A DNA stretch of 64,000 bases from CAVZXS01 sp963779325 (GTDB taxonomy: Bacteria > Bacteroidota > Bacteroidia > Chitinophagales > Chitinophagaceae). The position numbers and the translations under genes are program-made. Positions 32,720 to 42,532 of the stretch are shown one piece after another. The notes below the pieces were generated by a model, which had not been told where the DNA came from, made no database searches, and saw nothing but the letters and a program-made list of their open reading frames with translations. Location of the stretch: NCBI GenBank assembly GCA_963779325.1, contig CAVZXS010000026.1:1-64000 (forward strand), in the 5' to 3' direction. Within the stretch, counting starts at the first letter, position 1; each line of letters begins with the position of its first letter.

Positions 32720-34564
32720 TTATAAATACTTCCCTATCTCATCTACCAATTCGCCCTTTGTAATAGGCACGCCCATCACTTTGTTATATCCTTTCGCATC
32801 TACAAAATATACATCACGAATAATTTTTATCAGCTGCCCGTTATTTATTTCAGGTATCAATACCGTATCAAAATTCTTTAAAATACTTCCTAAGTTTTTA
32901 GGAAACGGTCGCACATGCCGCAAATGCGCATGACTTACTGCATGGCCTTTCAATTGCAGTTCGGCACAGGCGCTTTTAATAGCACCGTAGGTACTGCCCC
33001 AACCAAGCACCAGTACTTTTCCTTTCTCGGCGCCGCTGTCCAGTTTTTGTTCGGCAATATAATCGGCAATCCGGTCCACTTTGGCCTGTCTTGTATTTAC
33101 CATGTGTTGGTGGTTATCCGGATCGTAACTTATATTACCCGTTACATCCTGTTTTTCCAAACCGCCAATACGATGCTCCAATCCCGGTGTACCGGGTATT
33201 GCCCAAGGTCTGGCTAATTTTTCGTCTCTTTTATATGGTTGCAATACTTCTTCTCCTTCATCCAATCCTTTTTTAAAGTTTACCGTTATAGCCGGAAGAT
33301 CAGCGGATACAGGAAACTTCCAGGGCTCGGCGCCATTGGCAATATATCCGTCGCTTAAAAATATTACCGGTGTCATGTGTTGTACTGAAATTCGTACCGC
33401 TTCATACACCGCATCAAAACAATCACTTGGCGTACTTGCCGAAACAACCGGCATCGGGCATTCGCCATTTCTTCCGTAATAAGCCTGCAGCAAATCACTC
33501 TGTTCAGTTTTGGTTGGTAAACCCGTAGAAGGACCGCCACGTTGTATATCTATAATTAATAAAGGAATCTCCAGCATAACAGCCAAGCCCATAGCTTCAG
33601 CTTTTAATGCCATGCCCGGGCCCGAAGTAGTAGTAACTCCCAATGCGCCGCCATAGGCCGCACCAATGGCAGATGTAATAGCCGCTATCTCATCTTCGGC
33701 CTGAAAGGTTCGTACACCAAAGTTTTTGTACTTGGCCAAATCATGCAAAATATCCGAAGCCGGTGTAATGGGATAAGAACCCAAAAACAAAGGCAGCCCG
33801 CTTTTTTGCGAAGCGGCGATCAGCCCGTACGAAACCGCCTGGTTACCCATGATACTGCGGTATTCGCCGGCGGGCATTTTTGCTTTTTCAACTTTATAAG
33901 TAGTAGTAAAGGTTTCGGTAGTATCGCCATAGTTATAGCCGGCACGCAATACCTTTATATTACTTTCCAAAATTTCAGGTTTCTTGCCAAACTTATCCGT
34001 CAAAAATTTTTCGGTGTTCTCCATTTCTCTTCCATACATCCAATATAAAAAGCCCAGCACAAACATATTCTTGGCCCGATCCTTTTCTTTCATGCCCATA
34101 GTAAAATCTTTCAGCGCCTCGCGGGTCATCTTAGTCACGTCTATTTTTATCAGCTCATAGTTATCCAAACTGTGATTCTCCAACGGGTTATCGCCTTCGG
34201 CATAATTTGCCAATCGCAAATTCCTGGCATCAAAGCCATCTATATTGGCGATAATTTTCCCGCCTTTTTTTAAGGCAGTTAAATTTGTTTTTAGTGCCGC
34301 TGCATTCATGGCCACCAGTACATCGCAGGCATCGCCGGGAGTAAAAACCCTGTCGCTTGAAAACCTTAGCTGGTACCCGCTCACGCCGGGCAGGGTTCCT
34401 ATCGGGGCACGTATCTCTGCCGGAAAATCGGGGAAGGTAGCCAGATCAATACCCAACAAAGCGGTATTATTGGTAAACTGGCTTCCTGTCAATTGCATAC
34501 CATCGCCGCTGTCGCCGGCAAATTTTATAACTACATCCTGTAATACTTCCTGTTTGCGATTCAT
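32720..34564 (-). CDS. korA: 2-oxoacid:ferredoxin oxidoreductase, fused gamma-alpha subunit (KorA type)
   Basis: This 614-residue protein starts with a gamma-type domain (VVIKFAGDSGDGMQLTGSQF, FPAEIRAPIGTLPGVSGYQLRF). It is followed by the alpha pyrimidine-binding domain (GNQAVSYGLIAASQKSGL, SYPITPASDILHDLAKYKNF, TTTSGPGMALKAEAMGLAV) and a C-terminal transketolase-like domain. It belongs to the CoA-acylating 2-oxoglutarate/pyruvate:ferredoxin oxidoreductases, which need a beta subunit carrying thiamine diphosphate and an iron-sulphur cluster. That partner usually lies directly downstream, but here the next gene is ridA after a terminator. The specific oxoacid is not certain. Confidence 0.88.
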   Translation of the reverse strand: MNRKQEVLQDVVIKFAGDSGDGMQLTGSQFTNNTALLGIDLATFPDFPAEIRAPIGTLPGVSGYQLRFSSDRVFTPGDACDVLVAMNAAALKTNLTALKKGGKIIANIDGFDARNLRLANYAEGDNPLENHSLDNYELIKIDVTKMTREALKDFTMGMKEKDRAKNMFVLGFLYWMYGREMENTEKFLTDKFGKKPEILESNIKVLRAGYNYGDTTETFTTTYKVEKAKMPAGEYRSIMGNQAVSYGLIAASQKSGLPLFLGSYPITPASDILHDLAKYKNFGVRTFQAEDEIAAITSAIGAAYGGALGVTTTSGPGMALKAEAMGLAVMLEIPLLIIDIQRGGPSTGLPTKTEQSDLLQAYYGRNGECPMPVVSASTPSDCFDAVYEAVRISVQHMTPVIFLSDGYIANGAEPWKFPVSADLPAITVNFKKGLDEGEEVLQPYKRDEKLARPWAIPGTPGLEHRIGGLEKQDVTGNISYDPDNHQHMVNTRQAKVDRIADYIAEQKLDSGAEKGKVLVLGWGSTYGAIKSACAELQLKGHAVSHAHLRHVRPFPKNLGSILKNFDTVLIPEINNGQLIKIIRDVYFVDAKGYNKVMGVPITKGELVDEIGKYL

Positions 34565-34676
34565 TGTATAAAAAAGTTATACTGCGAATTTAAGGCAGTT
34601 TGGCATTGGTTGCTAATGCAAAATACTAAAGGCGGTAAATTGAACCGGGGAAGATGTTAAGTAAGGAATTTATTTT

Positions 34677-35654
34677 TCAATGCTTTAACGGTCGCTTTTT
34701 TATCATCCCGCCTTTTGTATCCTTAACGCTATTCATAACTACAAATGCATTGGGTTCTATTTTTTCTATTTCGATATTTAGTTTATTGAGCTCAAGTCTT
34801 GTTATAACCGTATAAATTATTTCAACTTCCTTTGTTTCTCCGCGTTTACCATAACCCCGCTTTCCGCTGTAAACGGTTACACCGCGTCCCATTTTATTTA
34901 TAATCATTTCCCTGATTTCTTCACTATGGGATGAAACGATAGTTACTCCTATATATTCTTCAATGCCTTCAACAATAAAGTCAAGTGTCTTGGATGCGGC
35001 CAAATAAGTTATCATGGAATACAACGCAATTTCCACTCCCAAAAAATAGGCTGCCGCGGAAAAGATGAATACATTAATTATGATGATGATGTCACCAATG
35101 GTTGCCCCCAATTTACGGCTCAAAAAAATTGCAAGTACCTCGGTACCGTCAATAACCGCCCCGCCCCTGATTGAAAGCCCGATACCTGCGCCCAAAAAAA
35201 AGCCGCCGAATACGGCAACCAATAAATTATCCTTTGTTACATCAGGAAAATTTATTGTGGCCAGGCAAATTGCAAGCCCCGAAATTGCTAATGCGGTCTT
35301 AAATGCAAACTGCCTGCCCAGAATTTTATAGCCCAAAAGAACAAATGGGATGTTTACACAAATAATTAAAATGTAAAGGGGTATATGCGATAGGGCGGAA
35401 ATAAGCAGTGAGATACCTGTTGCGCCGCCGTCAATAAAATTATTAGTCAAAAGGAATCCCTTAAAACCAAACCCTGCAGAAAGAATACCTGCGGAAATTA
35501 AAAAAAAATCCTTGATATGCCTTTTTGTAGTAATTAAAAACTCCCTGTAACCCTTAGCAACTTCATATCGTGAATATTTTTTTTTCCCGTCGGGCTTTTT
35601 ATTCATTTGCCTGAGTGTAGATTGAATTATTATTTGTGTCCATATTCTGTTCAT
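34677..35654 (-). CDS. YitT-family (DUF161/DUF2179) membrane protein
   Basis: This 325-residue protein has five to six membrane helices (FFLISAGILSAGFGFKGFLL, LLISALSHIPLYILIICVNIP, GDIIIIINVFIFSAAAYFLG). A cytoplasmic DUF2179 domain follows at about 235-320 (GVTIVSSHSEEIREMIINKMGRGVTVYSGKRGY). The glycine-rich DGGATGIS and GGAVIDGTE motifs are family signatures. Function is not established. The start is ambiguous: the ATG at 35654 or an internal ATG (MNKKPDGKKK, at 35606) would both give complete proteins. Confidence 0.85.
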   Translation of the reverse strand: MNRIWTQIIIQSTLRQMNKKPDGKKKYSRYEVAKGYREFLITTKRHIKDFFLISAGILSAGFGFKGFLLTNNFIDGGATGISLLISALSHIPLYILIICVNIPFVLLGYKILGRQFAFKTALAISGLAICLATINFPDVTKDNLLVAVFGGFFLGAGIGLSIRGGAVIDGTEVLAIFLSRKLGATIGDIIIIINVFIFSAAAYFLGVEIALYSMITYLAASKTLDFIVEGIEEYIGVTIVSSHSEEIREMIINKMGRGVTVYSGKRGYGKRGETKEVEIIYTVITRLELNKLNIEIEKIEPNAFVVMNSVKDTKGGMIKKRPLKH

Positions 35655-35836
35655 TCTAAAACATTATTATTTGTGACACCCGTTCAAAATTGACAGTAAA
35701 AATTTAAGTCGGATTTGTTAATTATAACAGATATCAAAGCTTCCTTTCGAATTACATAAATAAAACTTGGTAAACAAATGAATCGAATTCTTACTATTCG
35801 TAACAAAATAAGATACCAAACAAAGATAACTCAAAA

Positions 35837-36214
35837 ATGACCGGTGAGCAGCCGTGCTTTAGCAAAAAAGAGTCTCGCTCTTTTTTATCGGCTGCAGAAA
35901 GAAGTTTATTTGCATTTGAAGGATAAATTCGATAGCGCTACCGGCGTCGTTTTGCAGATCATTAGTAAAATTATATTGCACTATTCTCAGAACATAACTG
36001 AGCTATTCCTGGTTTACAAATTCTTTAACCTGCGGGTTCTGCTCAACTGTATCAATTTACCCGCTTGCTAAAAAATGAGAGTTATGAATTTACTCTTGCA
36101 GGTAGATATCCCGCTCTGCGGAAAGGCATAGCCGGAAACAATTCAGTTAGTATTAAACCCGGTCTGAAAGATTTTTTTAAGCATTATAAGCACCAAGTGA
36201 AAAAATTAGCCTGA
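35837..36214 (+). pseudogene. Decayed gene remnant of unknown type
   Basis: The 600-base gap before the DUF3857 genes contains coding-like fragments in shifting frames on the plus strand. A segment at about 35844-36071 reads SSRALAKKSLALFYRLQKEVYLH and further. From about 36045 a different frame gives QLYQFTRLLKNESYEFTLAG, continuing RYPALRKGIAGNNSVSIKPG and ending HYKHQVKKLA at a TGA near 36214. The latter lacks a start codon but looks like a true C-terminus. Together they suggest a frameshifted, inactive gene. The family is not recognised. The rest of the gap (35655-35836) shows nothing distinct. Confidence 0.35.
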
Positions 36215-36263
36215 TTTACTAAAAAATCATGCTGTAAATCTCTATATTGCCGGTACCACCCAA

Positions 36264-38213
36264 ATGATTATTATGAAAAAAATACAAGCCCTCGGATTAC
36301 TCTTGGTTATTATATTGCCGCTGCAGCTAACGGCGCAAAGTGACGAAGATATTTTTGAGGCCAACCGCCTGAAAAAAATATTTACCGAAGACCGTGTAGC
36401 GGCCACCCTGGTAGAAGAGGAATACAGTTTTGAAAAAAGTAAAAGCGAGGATAAACTACCCGTCGTTTCAGTGAATGAATTTACGGTTATAAACTTCGTT
36501 GCCCTGCGGGAAAGAGCAGGCATTCAATATTTCGATTTTTATAATTCGTTCAGTAAAATCAATTCTTTTAAACAATTAGAAAAAATAAAAGGGACGTTTG
36601 GTGTAAAACGAAATTATAATGTGGGTTATGCCATCGATCGCTCAGCTACCGGCAGCGATTTTTTCAGCGATGACAGCCGCGTGAAATATTTTAATATTAA
36701 ATTCTCGGGGTATGGCGATGCTACAAGAGTGGAAACTGAAAAGAAAATTTTTGACAGCAAGTATTTTACAAGCCTCTATTTTCATACTTATTTTCCGGTT
36801 AAAGAAAAAATTATTCGTATTAAAGTACCCGATTGGTTGGTAATAGATTTTCGGGAATTTAATTTTGAAGGATACAAAATAGAAAAGAAGAAAACGCAGG
36901 AAAAAAATTATACAATCTATACGTATCGTTTGCAGAATGTACCCGCTATGAAAAATGAAGAACATTCCATCGGTACGGCTTTTCAATGGCCGCATATAGT
37001 ACCCGTGGTACAATCCTTTGCCATCGAAGGTAGTACCGTACAGGGTTTTAAAGATGTAAGTGATTTATACAAATGGTACAGCTACCTGTATAAAAAAAGT
37101 AATAATAAACCCGATGACCTGAAAGCCAAAGTAGCCGAATTAACAAAAGGAAAAGCTACCGATTTAGAAAAAGTAAAAGCTATCTTTTATTGGGTGCAGG
37201 ACAATATACGTTACATCGCTTTCGAAGACGGATTAGCCGGCTTTATACCGGCGCCTGTACAGGAAGTATTTAATTATAAATACGGCGACTGCAAAGGCAT
37301 GGCCAACCTGCTTACCGAAATGATGAAAATCGCCGGCTTTCAATCGTACATGACATGGATAGGTACCAAACATTTACCGTACGATTATACGCTGCCTTCT
37401 CTTTGCGTAGATAATCATTGTATCAATACTACCATTGTTGACGGTAAAGAATATTTCTTAGACGGTACAGAGAAATTTATACCGATGGGTGAATACGCCT
37501 ATCGTATACAGGGCAAAGAAATACTGATAGGTAAAGGCGAAAAATACGAAGTAAAAAAAATACCTGAAACGGAAAAAGAAAAGAATAAAGTTTTAACTAA
37601 AACTACTTTTGAATTAAAAGATAACCTGCTCACAGGGCACGTAAAAGTTATGCTGACCGGCACCGAGAGAACGGGTTTTCATCAATTTTACCACGACCTG
37701 CCTGCCGAAAGAAAAAAACCCGTGTTGCAGCGCTTTATGCAGTTCGGCAATCAAAATCTTATAGTCAATAATATAAAAACCTCCGATCTGTCCAATCGCG
37801 AAACAGCCATTACCATTGAAGGCGATATTGATTTGAGCAATTATGTAATTACCGATAATAAAGATATTTATATGGGCCTGGATTTTTTTCCTGAAACCCT
37901 GAACGATTACATGCCGGATAAAAACAGGCAACACGATTATGAAATACACAGCAACTATGTTTCCGAATACGAAACCGAACTGCTGTTGCCCGGGGGCTAT
38001 AAAGTAATATCGATGCCGGAACCTATTAATGAAAAATTTACCGACTACGGTGTGAGCGCCGCTTACAGTGCCAAAGGCAATAAAGTTAATTTTAAAAAAA
38101 CGACCTATTTCGCCAATAACCGTATACGTAAAAATGATTTTGAAAACTGGAAGGCCTTTGCCAAAAAATTAAAAGATTTTAACAGCAATCTTATAACCGT
38201 ACAGAAACCATAA
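36264..38213 (+). CDS. DUF3857/transglutaminase-like exported protein
   Basis: This 649-residue protein has a signal peptide (ALGLLLVIILPLQLTAQ). A likely alternative start is the fourth codon, MKKIQALG. The N-terminal half is the DUF3857-type beta domain. A transglutaminase-like domain at about 285-400 has the Cys-His-Asp set in YGDCKGMANLL (Cys), VDNHCI (His) and FLDGT (Asp), plus the preceding VQDNIRYIAFEDG and a C-terminal DUF3858-like tail. These periplasmic proteins are common in Bacteroidota and are of uncertain substrate; proteolysis or amide cleavage is plausible. It forms a tandem pair with the next gene, which lacks the triad. Confidence 0.82.
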   Translation: MIIMKKIQALGLLLVIILPLQLTAQSDEDIFEANRLKKIFTEDRVAATLVEEEYSFEKSKSEDKLPVVSVNEFTVINFVALRERAGIQYFDFYNSFSKINSFKQLEKIKGTFGVKRNYNVGYAIDRSATGSDFFSDDSRVKYFNIKFSGYGDATRVETEKKIFDSKYFTSLYFHTYFPVKEKIIRIKVPDWLVIDFREFNFEGYKIEKKKTQEKNYTIYTYRLQNVPAMKNEEHSIGTAFQWPHIVPVVQSFAIEGSTVQGFKDVSDLYKWYSYLYKKSNNKPDDLKAKVAELTKGKATDLEKVKAIFYWVQDNIRYIAFEDGLAGFIPAPVQEVFNYKYGDCKGMANLLTEMMKIAGFQSYMTWIGTKHLPYDYTLPSLCVDNHCINTTIVDGKEYFLDGTEKFIPMGEYAYRIQGKEILIGKGEKYEVKKIPETEKEKNKVLTKTTFELKDNLLTGHVKVMLTGTERTGFHQFYHDLPAERKKPVLQRFMQFGNQNLIVNNIKTSDLSNRETAITIEGDIDLSNYVITDNKDIYMGLDFFPETLNDYMPDKNRQHDYEIHSNYVSEYETELLLPGGYKVISMPEPINEKFTDYGVSAAYSAKGNKVNFKKTTYFANNRIRKNDFENWKAFAKKLKDFNSNLITVQKP

Positions 38214-38270
38214 CGACAGGTTATAAAATTATATATTCAATACCCGTCAATACAAACTGATTATATTAAA

Positions 38271-40430
38271 ATGAAGAAAATAACCCACCTGTTTATGCTG
38301 CTGTTTATTTCAGCAATTGTTACCGCCCAAGATAATGATGCTACGTTCAGCGACTCAAAGCTGAAAGACATTGCCGGCAATATGCAGATTGTATGGAATG
38401 ACGCCGACCCTGATTTTACAGTAACGTCTATGCCGGAAAAATGGAAAGAGGAAAGCGGAATCATCATTGCACAAAAAACAAAATTTTCTTTTGATAAAGA
38501 CGCCAACAAGCTGGCGGTATTTGAAATTACCCGCCGGCGCATAAAACTCAATGATCGCGATGCGGTGAACACTTACTCTTCCTTCTTCTTTCGTTTGGGA
38601 TCGTCGAAAGACGGTGCGGGTTTTAAACTAATAAAATCGAACGGTACGGTAAAAGAAGTAAGCCTGCGCAATGCACTATTGGTAGAAGATTTAAGCGATG
38701 TACCCGAAACGTTTCAACCTTATATCGGCAAAGCCAAAACAAGGGTAGATAAAAGTAAAAGTGAAATCATTTTTTATAAAATTGCCATACCCGATCTTGA
38801 TCCCGGAGATATTATTGATTACGGAACTATTTTTTATGACGATAACACTGTTAAAAAAACCAGCTATATTGAATTTCAACCCATTTATTTTATATGCACC
38901 AGGGAATACCCGGTAATGAGTCAGAAATTTGAAATTGATACTGATGACAAATCTTTTGTAAACTCCAAAGCTATAAACGGCGCTCTTGAGTTTAAGGATA
39001 ATACCGGCAGCCGGGATGCAGATTATACATGGGAAGACCGCAACAGGGAAAGATTAAATGATACAAGATGGGTAAATAATTACGTTGACTTACCGTTGGT
39101 GAAGTTTCAAATTGTTTTTTCGAGGCAGGAAAACCGCAGCGATTTATTTATTGGCGATAAAGGAGAGATGAAAAGATCGCTGACACCGGAAGAATTGGCG
39201 AAAAAAGTAAACACATTTTATAACAAAATAGATAATGAGGCGGGTCCTTATTTAAACACCGTACAATATTATTTAAAACAAATAGACTACAGCAACCTTC
39301 GTGAGGAGGAATATATTCATAAGCTTTATACTATCATACGACATATAATATTTTTCAGAGCAGGCGGCGAGATGAGCAGTGAATTATTCGCTTACCTGTT
39401 TATGAAAAAATTAGAGATGAAAAAAATTCCCTGCGAATTGGTGGTAAGCGCTGCATCCAATATTACCAAACCCGGCGATATAATTTTTCGTACAGAGCCG
39501 GAGTGGATGGTAAAAGTAAAAGACAAATTTGTTTTTAACCCCACGGCGGTTTCCACCACCTATGATTTTCGCGAAAATTTTCAGAATACAGAAGCATTTA
39601 TTATAAGCTTGGGCAGAAATCCTTCTGCGAAAATTATTAAGCTGCCTGTTACAAGTGCGGGTGACAATTTTACAAAAACCATAGTAACGGCTACTATAGA
39701 TACTGCACAGAATTTAAATTTGACGGTACAAAAAGCGATTAAAGGTATGAGCAAAAAAAATTATCATTACGAAGCGCTTGCTTATACCGCATCTTGGGAT
39801 GATGACCACCGGAGCTATGGTGGCGAAGATGATTTGAGAGCCAATCTGTCGAGAACTGAATTGGAAATTTATGAAAATAAACTGCGCGAAAGAAAGAAGG
39901 AAGATAAAATTAAGAAACCCGAGTATATGCAAAAAGTGCTGGAGAATGATTACGGTACGGTAGTTAAATACAATGAATTTTTTCTTACATCTGACGGTCG
40001 CGGTTATAAAAAGCCCGAACTTGATTTTACACAAAAAGCGGAAATTGGTAATAAAGTAAGCAAGGCCGGTAATCATTTATTGGTAGCGGTTCCTTCTTTA
40101 ATAGAAAGCCAGTTATTTATTAACCGGGATGAACGTGCAAGACAGTACGATGCGGATATGGGTTTCCCCCGCACCATGACATGGGAAATTAACTTTACGG
40201 TACCCGAAGGTTACAAAGCTATTGGCATAGATAATTTAGCAGGCAAGGTAGATAATGATGCGGGCTATTTTATGAGTATGGCTAAACTGGAAGGTAACTT
40301 AGTAAAGCTGTTGGTAAAAAAGCAATACAAAAAAATAAATGTAAAAAAAGAGGAGTGGCCCAAGATGCTGCAGTTTTTAGATGCAGCCTATAATTTTTCG
40401 CAAAAGAAAATATTGCTGAAAAAAAAATAA
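38271..40430 (+). CDS. DUF3857-domain paralogue with degenerate transglutaminase core
   Basis: This 719-residue exported protein has the signal peptide KKITHLFMLLFISAIVTAQ. It shares the DUF3857 architecture with the upstream gene, including EYIHKLYTIIRHIIFF in place of the helix before the active site. The catalytic segment is replaced by RAGGEMSSELFAYLFMKKLEM, where the Cys of YGDCKGMA is gone, and no NHC-type histidine follows. It is therefore probably not a transglutaminase-type enzyme and may bind or chaperone a substrate of its active neighbour. It lies 57 bases downstream and is likely co-transcribed. A perfect terminator follows. Confidence 0.78.
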   Translation: MKKITHLFMLLFISAIVTAQDNDATFSDSKLKDIAGNMQIVWNDADPDFTVTSMPEKWKEESGIIIAQKTKFSFDKDANKLAVFEITRRRIKLNDRDAVNTYSSFFFRLGSSKDGAGFKLIKSNGTVKEVSLRNALLVEDLSDVPETFQPYIGKAKTRVDKSKSEIIFYKIAIPDLDPGDIIDYGTIFYDDNTVKKTSYIEFQPIYFICTREYPVMSQKFEIDTDDKSFVNSKAINGALEFKDNTGSRDADYTWEDRNRERLNDTRWVNNYVDLPLVKFQIVFSRQENRSDLFIGDKGEMKRSLTPEELAKKVNTFYNKIDNEAGPYLNTVQYYLKQIDYSNLREEEYIHKLYTIIRHIIFFRAGGEMSSELFAYLFMKKLEMKKIPCELVVSAASNITKPGDIIFRTEPEWMVKVKDKFVFNPTAVSTTYDFRENFQNTEAFIISLGRNPSAKIIKLPVTSAGDNFTKTIVTATIDTAQNLNLTVQKAIKGMSKKNYHYEALAYTASWDDDHRSYGGEDDLRANLSRTELEIYENKLRERKKEDKIKKPEYMQKVLENDYGTVVKYNEFFLTSDGRGYKKPELDFTQKAEIGNKVSKAGNHLLVAVPSLIESQLFINRDERARQYDADMGFPRTMTWEINFTVPEGYKAIGIDNLAGKVDNDAGYFMSMAKLEGNLVKLLVKKQYKKINVKKEEWPKMLQFLDAAYNFSQKKILLKKK

Positions 40431-40444
40431 TGAAATCATCACCT

Positions 40445-40482
40445 TTATACAAATGCCGGCAAGCTTGCCGGCATTTGTATAA
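40445..40482. terminator. Perfect 38-base palindrome, bidirectional terminator
   Basis: TTATACAAATGCCGGCAAGC and its exact complement form a 19-pair stem with a tight AAGCTT tip. It lies between the convergent DUF3857 gene (stop 40430) and the TIGR00266 gene (stop 40501), so it can end transcripts from both directions. Confidence 0.85.
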
Positions 40483-40500
40483 TATAAAGTGTAATACTAT

Positions 40501-41301
40501 CTATCGTCCATCACCATCCAATAAATTACCCAAACCGCCTAACAGGCTTCCTTCTTCTTTACGATTATAGGTGCCATAAGCCATAATGCGTGATGCCAAT
40601 CGACTGATGGGTAATGTTTGTATCCAAACTTTGCCCGGTCCGCGCAGGGTAGCAAAAAATAATCCTTCGCCGCCGAACAATGTATTTTTTATGCCGCCTA
40701 CAAACTGTATATCATAATCAATAGACGGAGTAAAAGCGACAACACAACCGGTATCAATTTTAAGTACTTCGCCCGGTTGTAATTCTCTTTCCAATACATG
40801 ACCGCCGGCGTGCACAAAACACATTCCGTCGCCTTCTAATTTTTGCATTATAAAACCTTCGCCGCCGAATAAACCGGTGCCTAATTTTCTTTGAAACTCT
40901 ATACCAACCGACACACCTTTGGCTGCACACAAAAAGGAGTCTTTCTGACAAACCATTTTACCGCCCAGTAACTGCAAATCGAAAGGAATAATTTTACCGG
41001 GGTAAGGCGATGCGAAACTCACTTTCTTTTTTACCGTACCCCCATTGGTAAATGCGGTCATAAATAAACTTTCGCCTGTTAAAACTCTTTTACCGGCACT
41101 CATCAGTTTTCCGAAAAATCCTTTTTCCTGCCCGCGGCCGTCACCAAAAATAGTTTGCATTTGCACCGCTTCGTCCATCATCATAAAAGCGCCGGCTTCG
41201 GCAATAGCCGTTTCCTGCGGATCAAGTTCTATTTCTACATATTGCATTTCTTCTCCGTAAATGCGGTAATCAATTTCGTGGTTGGTTCTTGCAGTTGACA
41301 T
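40501..41301 (-). CDS. TIGR00266/AIM24-family protein
   Basis: This 266-residue protein is composed of glycine-rich beta repeats: EMQYVEIELDPQETAIAEAG, RKLGTGLFGGEGFIMQKLEG and GGIKNTLFGGEGLFFATLRG. These are the hallmarks of the TIGR00266 family, related to the mitochondrial AIM24 protein. Bacterial members have no proven biochemical role. No signal peptide is present, so it is probably cytoplasmic. It shares a 36-base gap with the KdnB-like gene upstream and could be co-transcribed with it. Confidence 0.9.
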   Translation of the reverse strand: MSTARTNHEIDYRIYGEEMQYVEIELDPQETAIAEAGAFMMMDEAVQMQTIFGDGRGQEKGFFGKLMSAGKRVLTGESLFMTAFTNGGTVKKKVSFASPYPGKIIPFDLQLLGGKMVCQKDSFLCAAKGVSVGIEFQRKLGTGLFGGEGFIMQKLEGDGMCFVHAGGHVLERELQPGEVLKIDTGCVVAFTPSIDYDIQFVGGIKNTLFGGEGLFFATLRGPGKVWIQTLPISRLASRIMAYGTYNRKEEGSLLGGLGNLLDGDGR

Positions 41302-41337
41302 AATTTTTACTGTTTATATAAATTTAAATAGTTTGTT

Positions 41338-42411
41338 TTAAAGTTTTTCATACAAAGCTCTCAGCTTTTCTCTCGTCATTATTTTTTCCCAGTCTTTACC
41401 CAATGCGTTTTCCCAAAGCGGTTTCATACCCATGCTTACATTTATCATGGCATCAAATTGTTCGTCCGTCAATCCTTTACAAACACCCGTCGGTATTTCT
41501 ATGTTATTTTTCTCCACCATGTATTTAAATTCTTTTACACCGGCAGGGTAATAGTCGCCCAGGTGATTCATTACAATACAATTGCCGATGCCGTGCTTGG
41601 TGCCAAGCAAATAACTGAGGCCGTAACTTACCGCATGCGCTACACCTACCTGTGAGTACGCAATACTCATACCGCCGGCATAACTTGCCATCATCAGTTG
41701 GTCATCGCTTTCATCGTCCCATCTTTCTTTTTCAATAAAAACTTTTTGACAAAGTTGGAGCGCTTTCTCTCCATAACTTTTGCTGAACTCATTTAAAAAA
41801 GTCCCTTCCAAGCTTTCGATGCAATGTATATAACAATCCATGCCGGTATAAAAACGCTGATTCACCGGTGCATTGGCTGTCAGTTCAGGGTCCAATACTA
41901 TTTGATTAAAAGGTGTAAAGTCGGAATTCATTCCCAACTTCTTTGTCGGGCCGGTAAGTACGGTAGTGCGACTTACCTCGGCGCCGGTACCGCTTAATGT
42001 GGGAATACCAACTTTATAAACGCCCGGTTGCTTTACCAAATCCCATCCCTGGTAATCGGCACTGCTGCCGGGGTTGTTCATCATAAGTGAAACTGCTTTG
42101 GCCAAATCGATAGTACTGCCGCCGCCAATGCCAATTACACCGCTTACCTTTCCAAATTCATTTTTTAATTGCTGTGCAAGACTGTCAACATAAGTCGTTT
42201 TAGGCTCATAGGTAACATCAGCAAAAATTAATTTATCATTGCCGCGCAGCGGAACCCGGCTTGCCAAAGGCTTGCCTTCAAAAAAATGATCAACTAAAAA
42301 AACCATTGGCGCTCCGGGTTTTCTGTGCGGCGCTATTATTTCATCTAATTGGTTAAAACTGCCGCGGCCGTAGACTACATAATCGACCATTTTAAAATTT
42401 CTGTACTGCAT
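41338..42411 (-). CDS. kdnB: Iron-containing alcohol dehydrogenase, KdnB-like (Kdo 8-oxidase)
   Basis: This 357-residue enzyme of the iron-dependent dehydrogenase family has an N-terminal nucleotide domain (VVYGRGSFNQLDEI, GVIGIGGGSTIDLAKAVSL, TLSGTGAEVSRTTVL). The C-terminal metal site includes GMDCYIHCIESLEGT, VGVAHAVSYGLSY and GTKHGIGNCIV, whose histidines and aspartate hold the metal. The start MQYRNFKMVDYVVYGRGSFNQ is typical of the KdnB group, which oxidises the C8 of Kdo before transamination to 8-amino-Kdo. The kdsB gene for Kdo activation is 3.5 kb away. The partner aminotransferase KdnA is not in the window, so this role is inferred from family resemblance. Confidence 0.7.
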   Translation of the reverse strand: MQYRNFKMVDYVVYGRGSFNQLDEIIAPHRKPGAPMVFLVDHFFEGKPLASRVPLRGNDKLIFADVTYEPKTTYVDSLAQQLKNEFGKVSGVIGIGGGSTIDLAKAVSLMMNNPGSSADYQGWDLVKQPGVYKVGIPTLSGTGAEVSRTTVLTGPTKKLGMNSDFTPFNQIVLDPELTANAPVNQRFYTGMDCYIHCIESLEGTFLNEFSKSYGEKALQLCQKVFIEKERWDDESDDQLMMASYAGGMSIAYSQVGVAHAVSYGLSYLLGTKHGIGNCIVMNHLGDYYPAGVKEFKYMVEKNNIEIPTGVCKGLTDEQFDAMINVSMGMKPLWENALGKDWEKIMTREKLRALYEKL

Positions 42412-42532
42412 AAATTAAGTTTCGATGATTTTCTATATTACTGTTTGCTTATGAATGCGAAAGTACTGGAATGATTGTATGCTGCGAAATTCCGGTATTT
42501 CTTAATCAATTAATATTTTGATATAGTACGAA

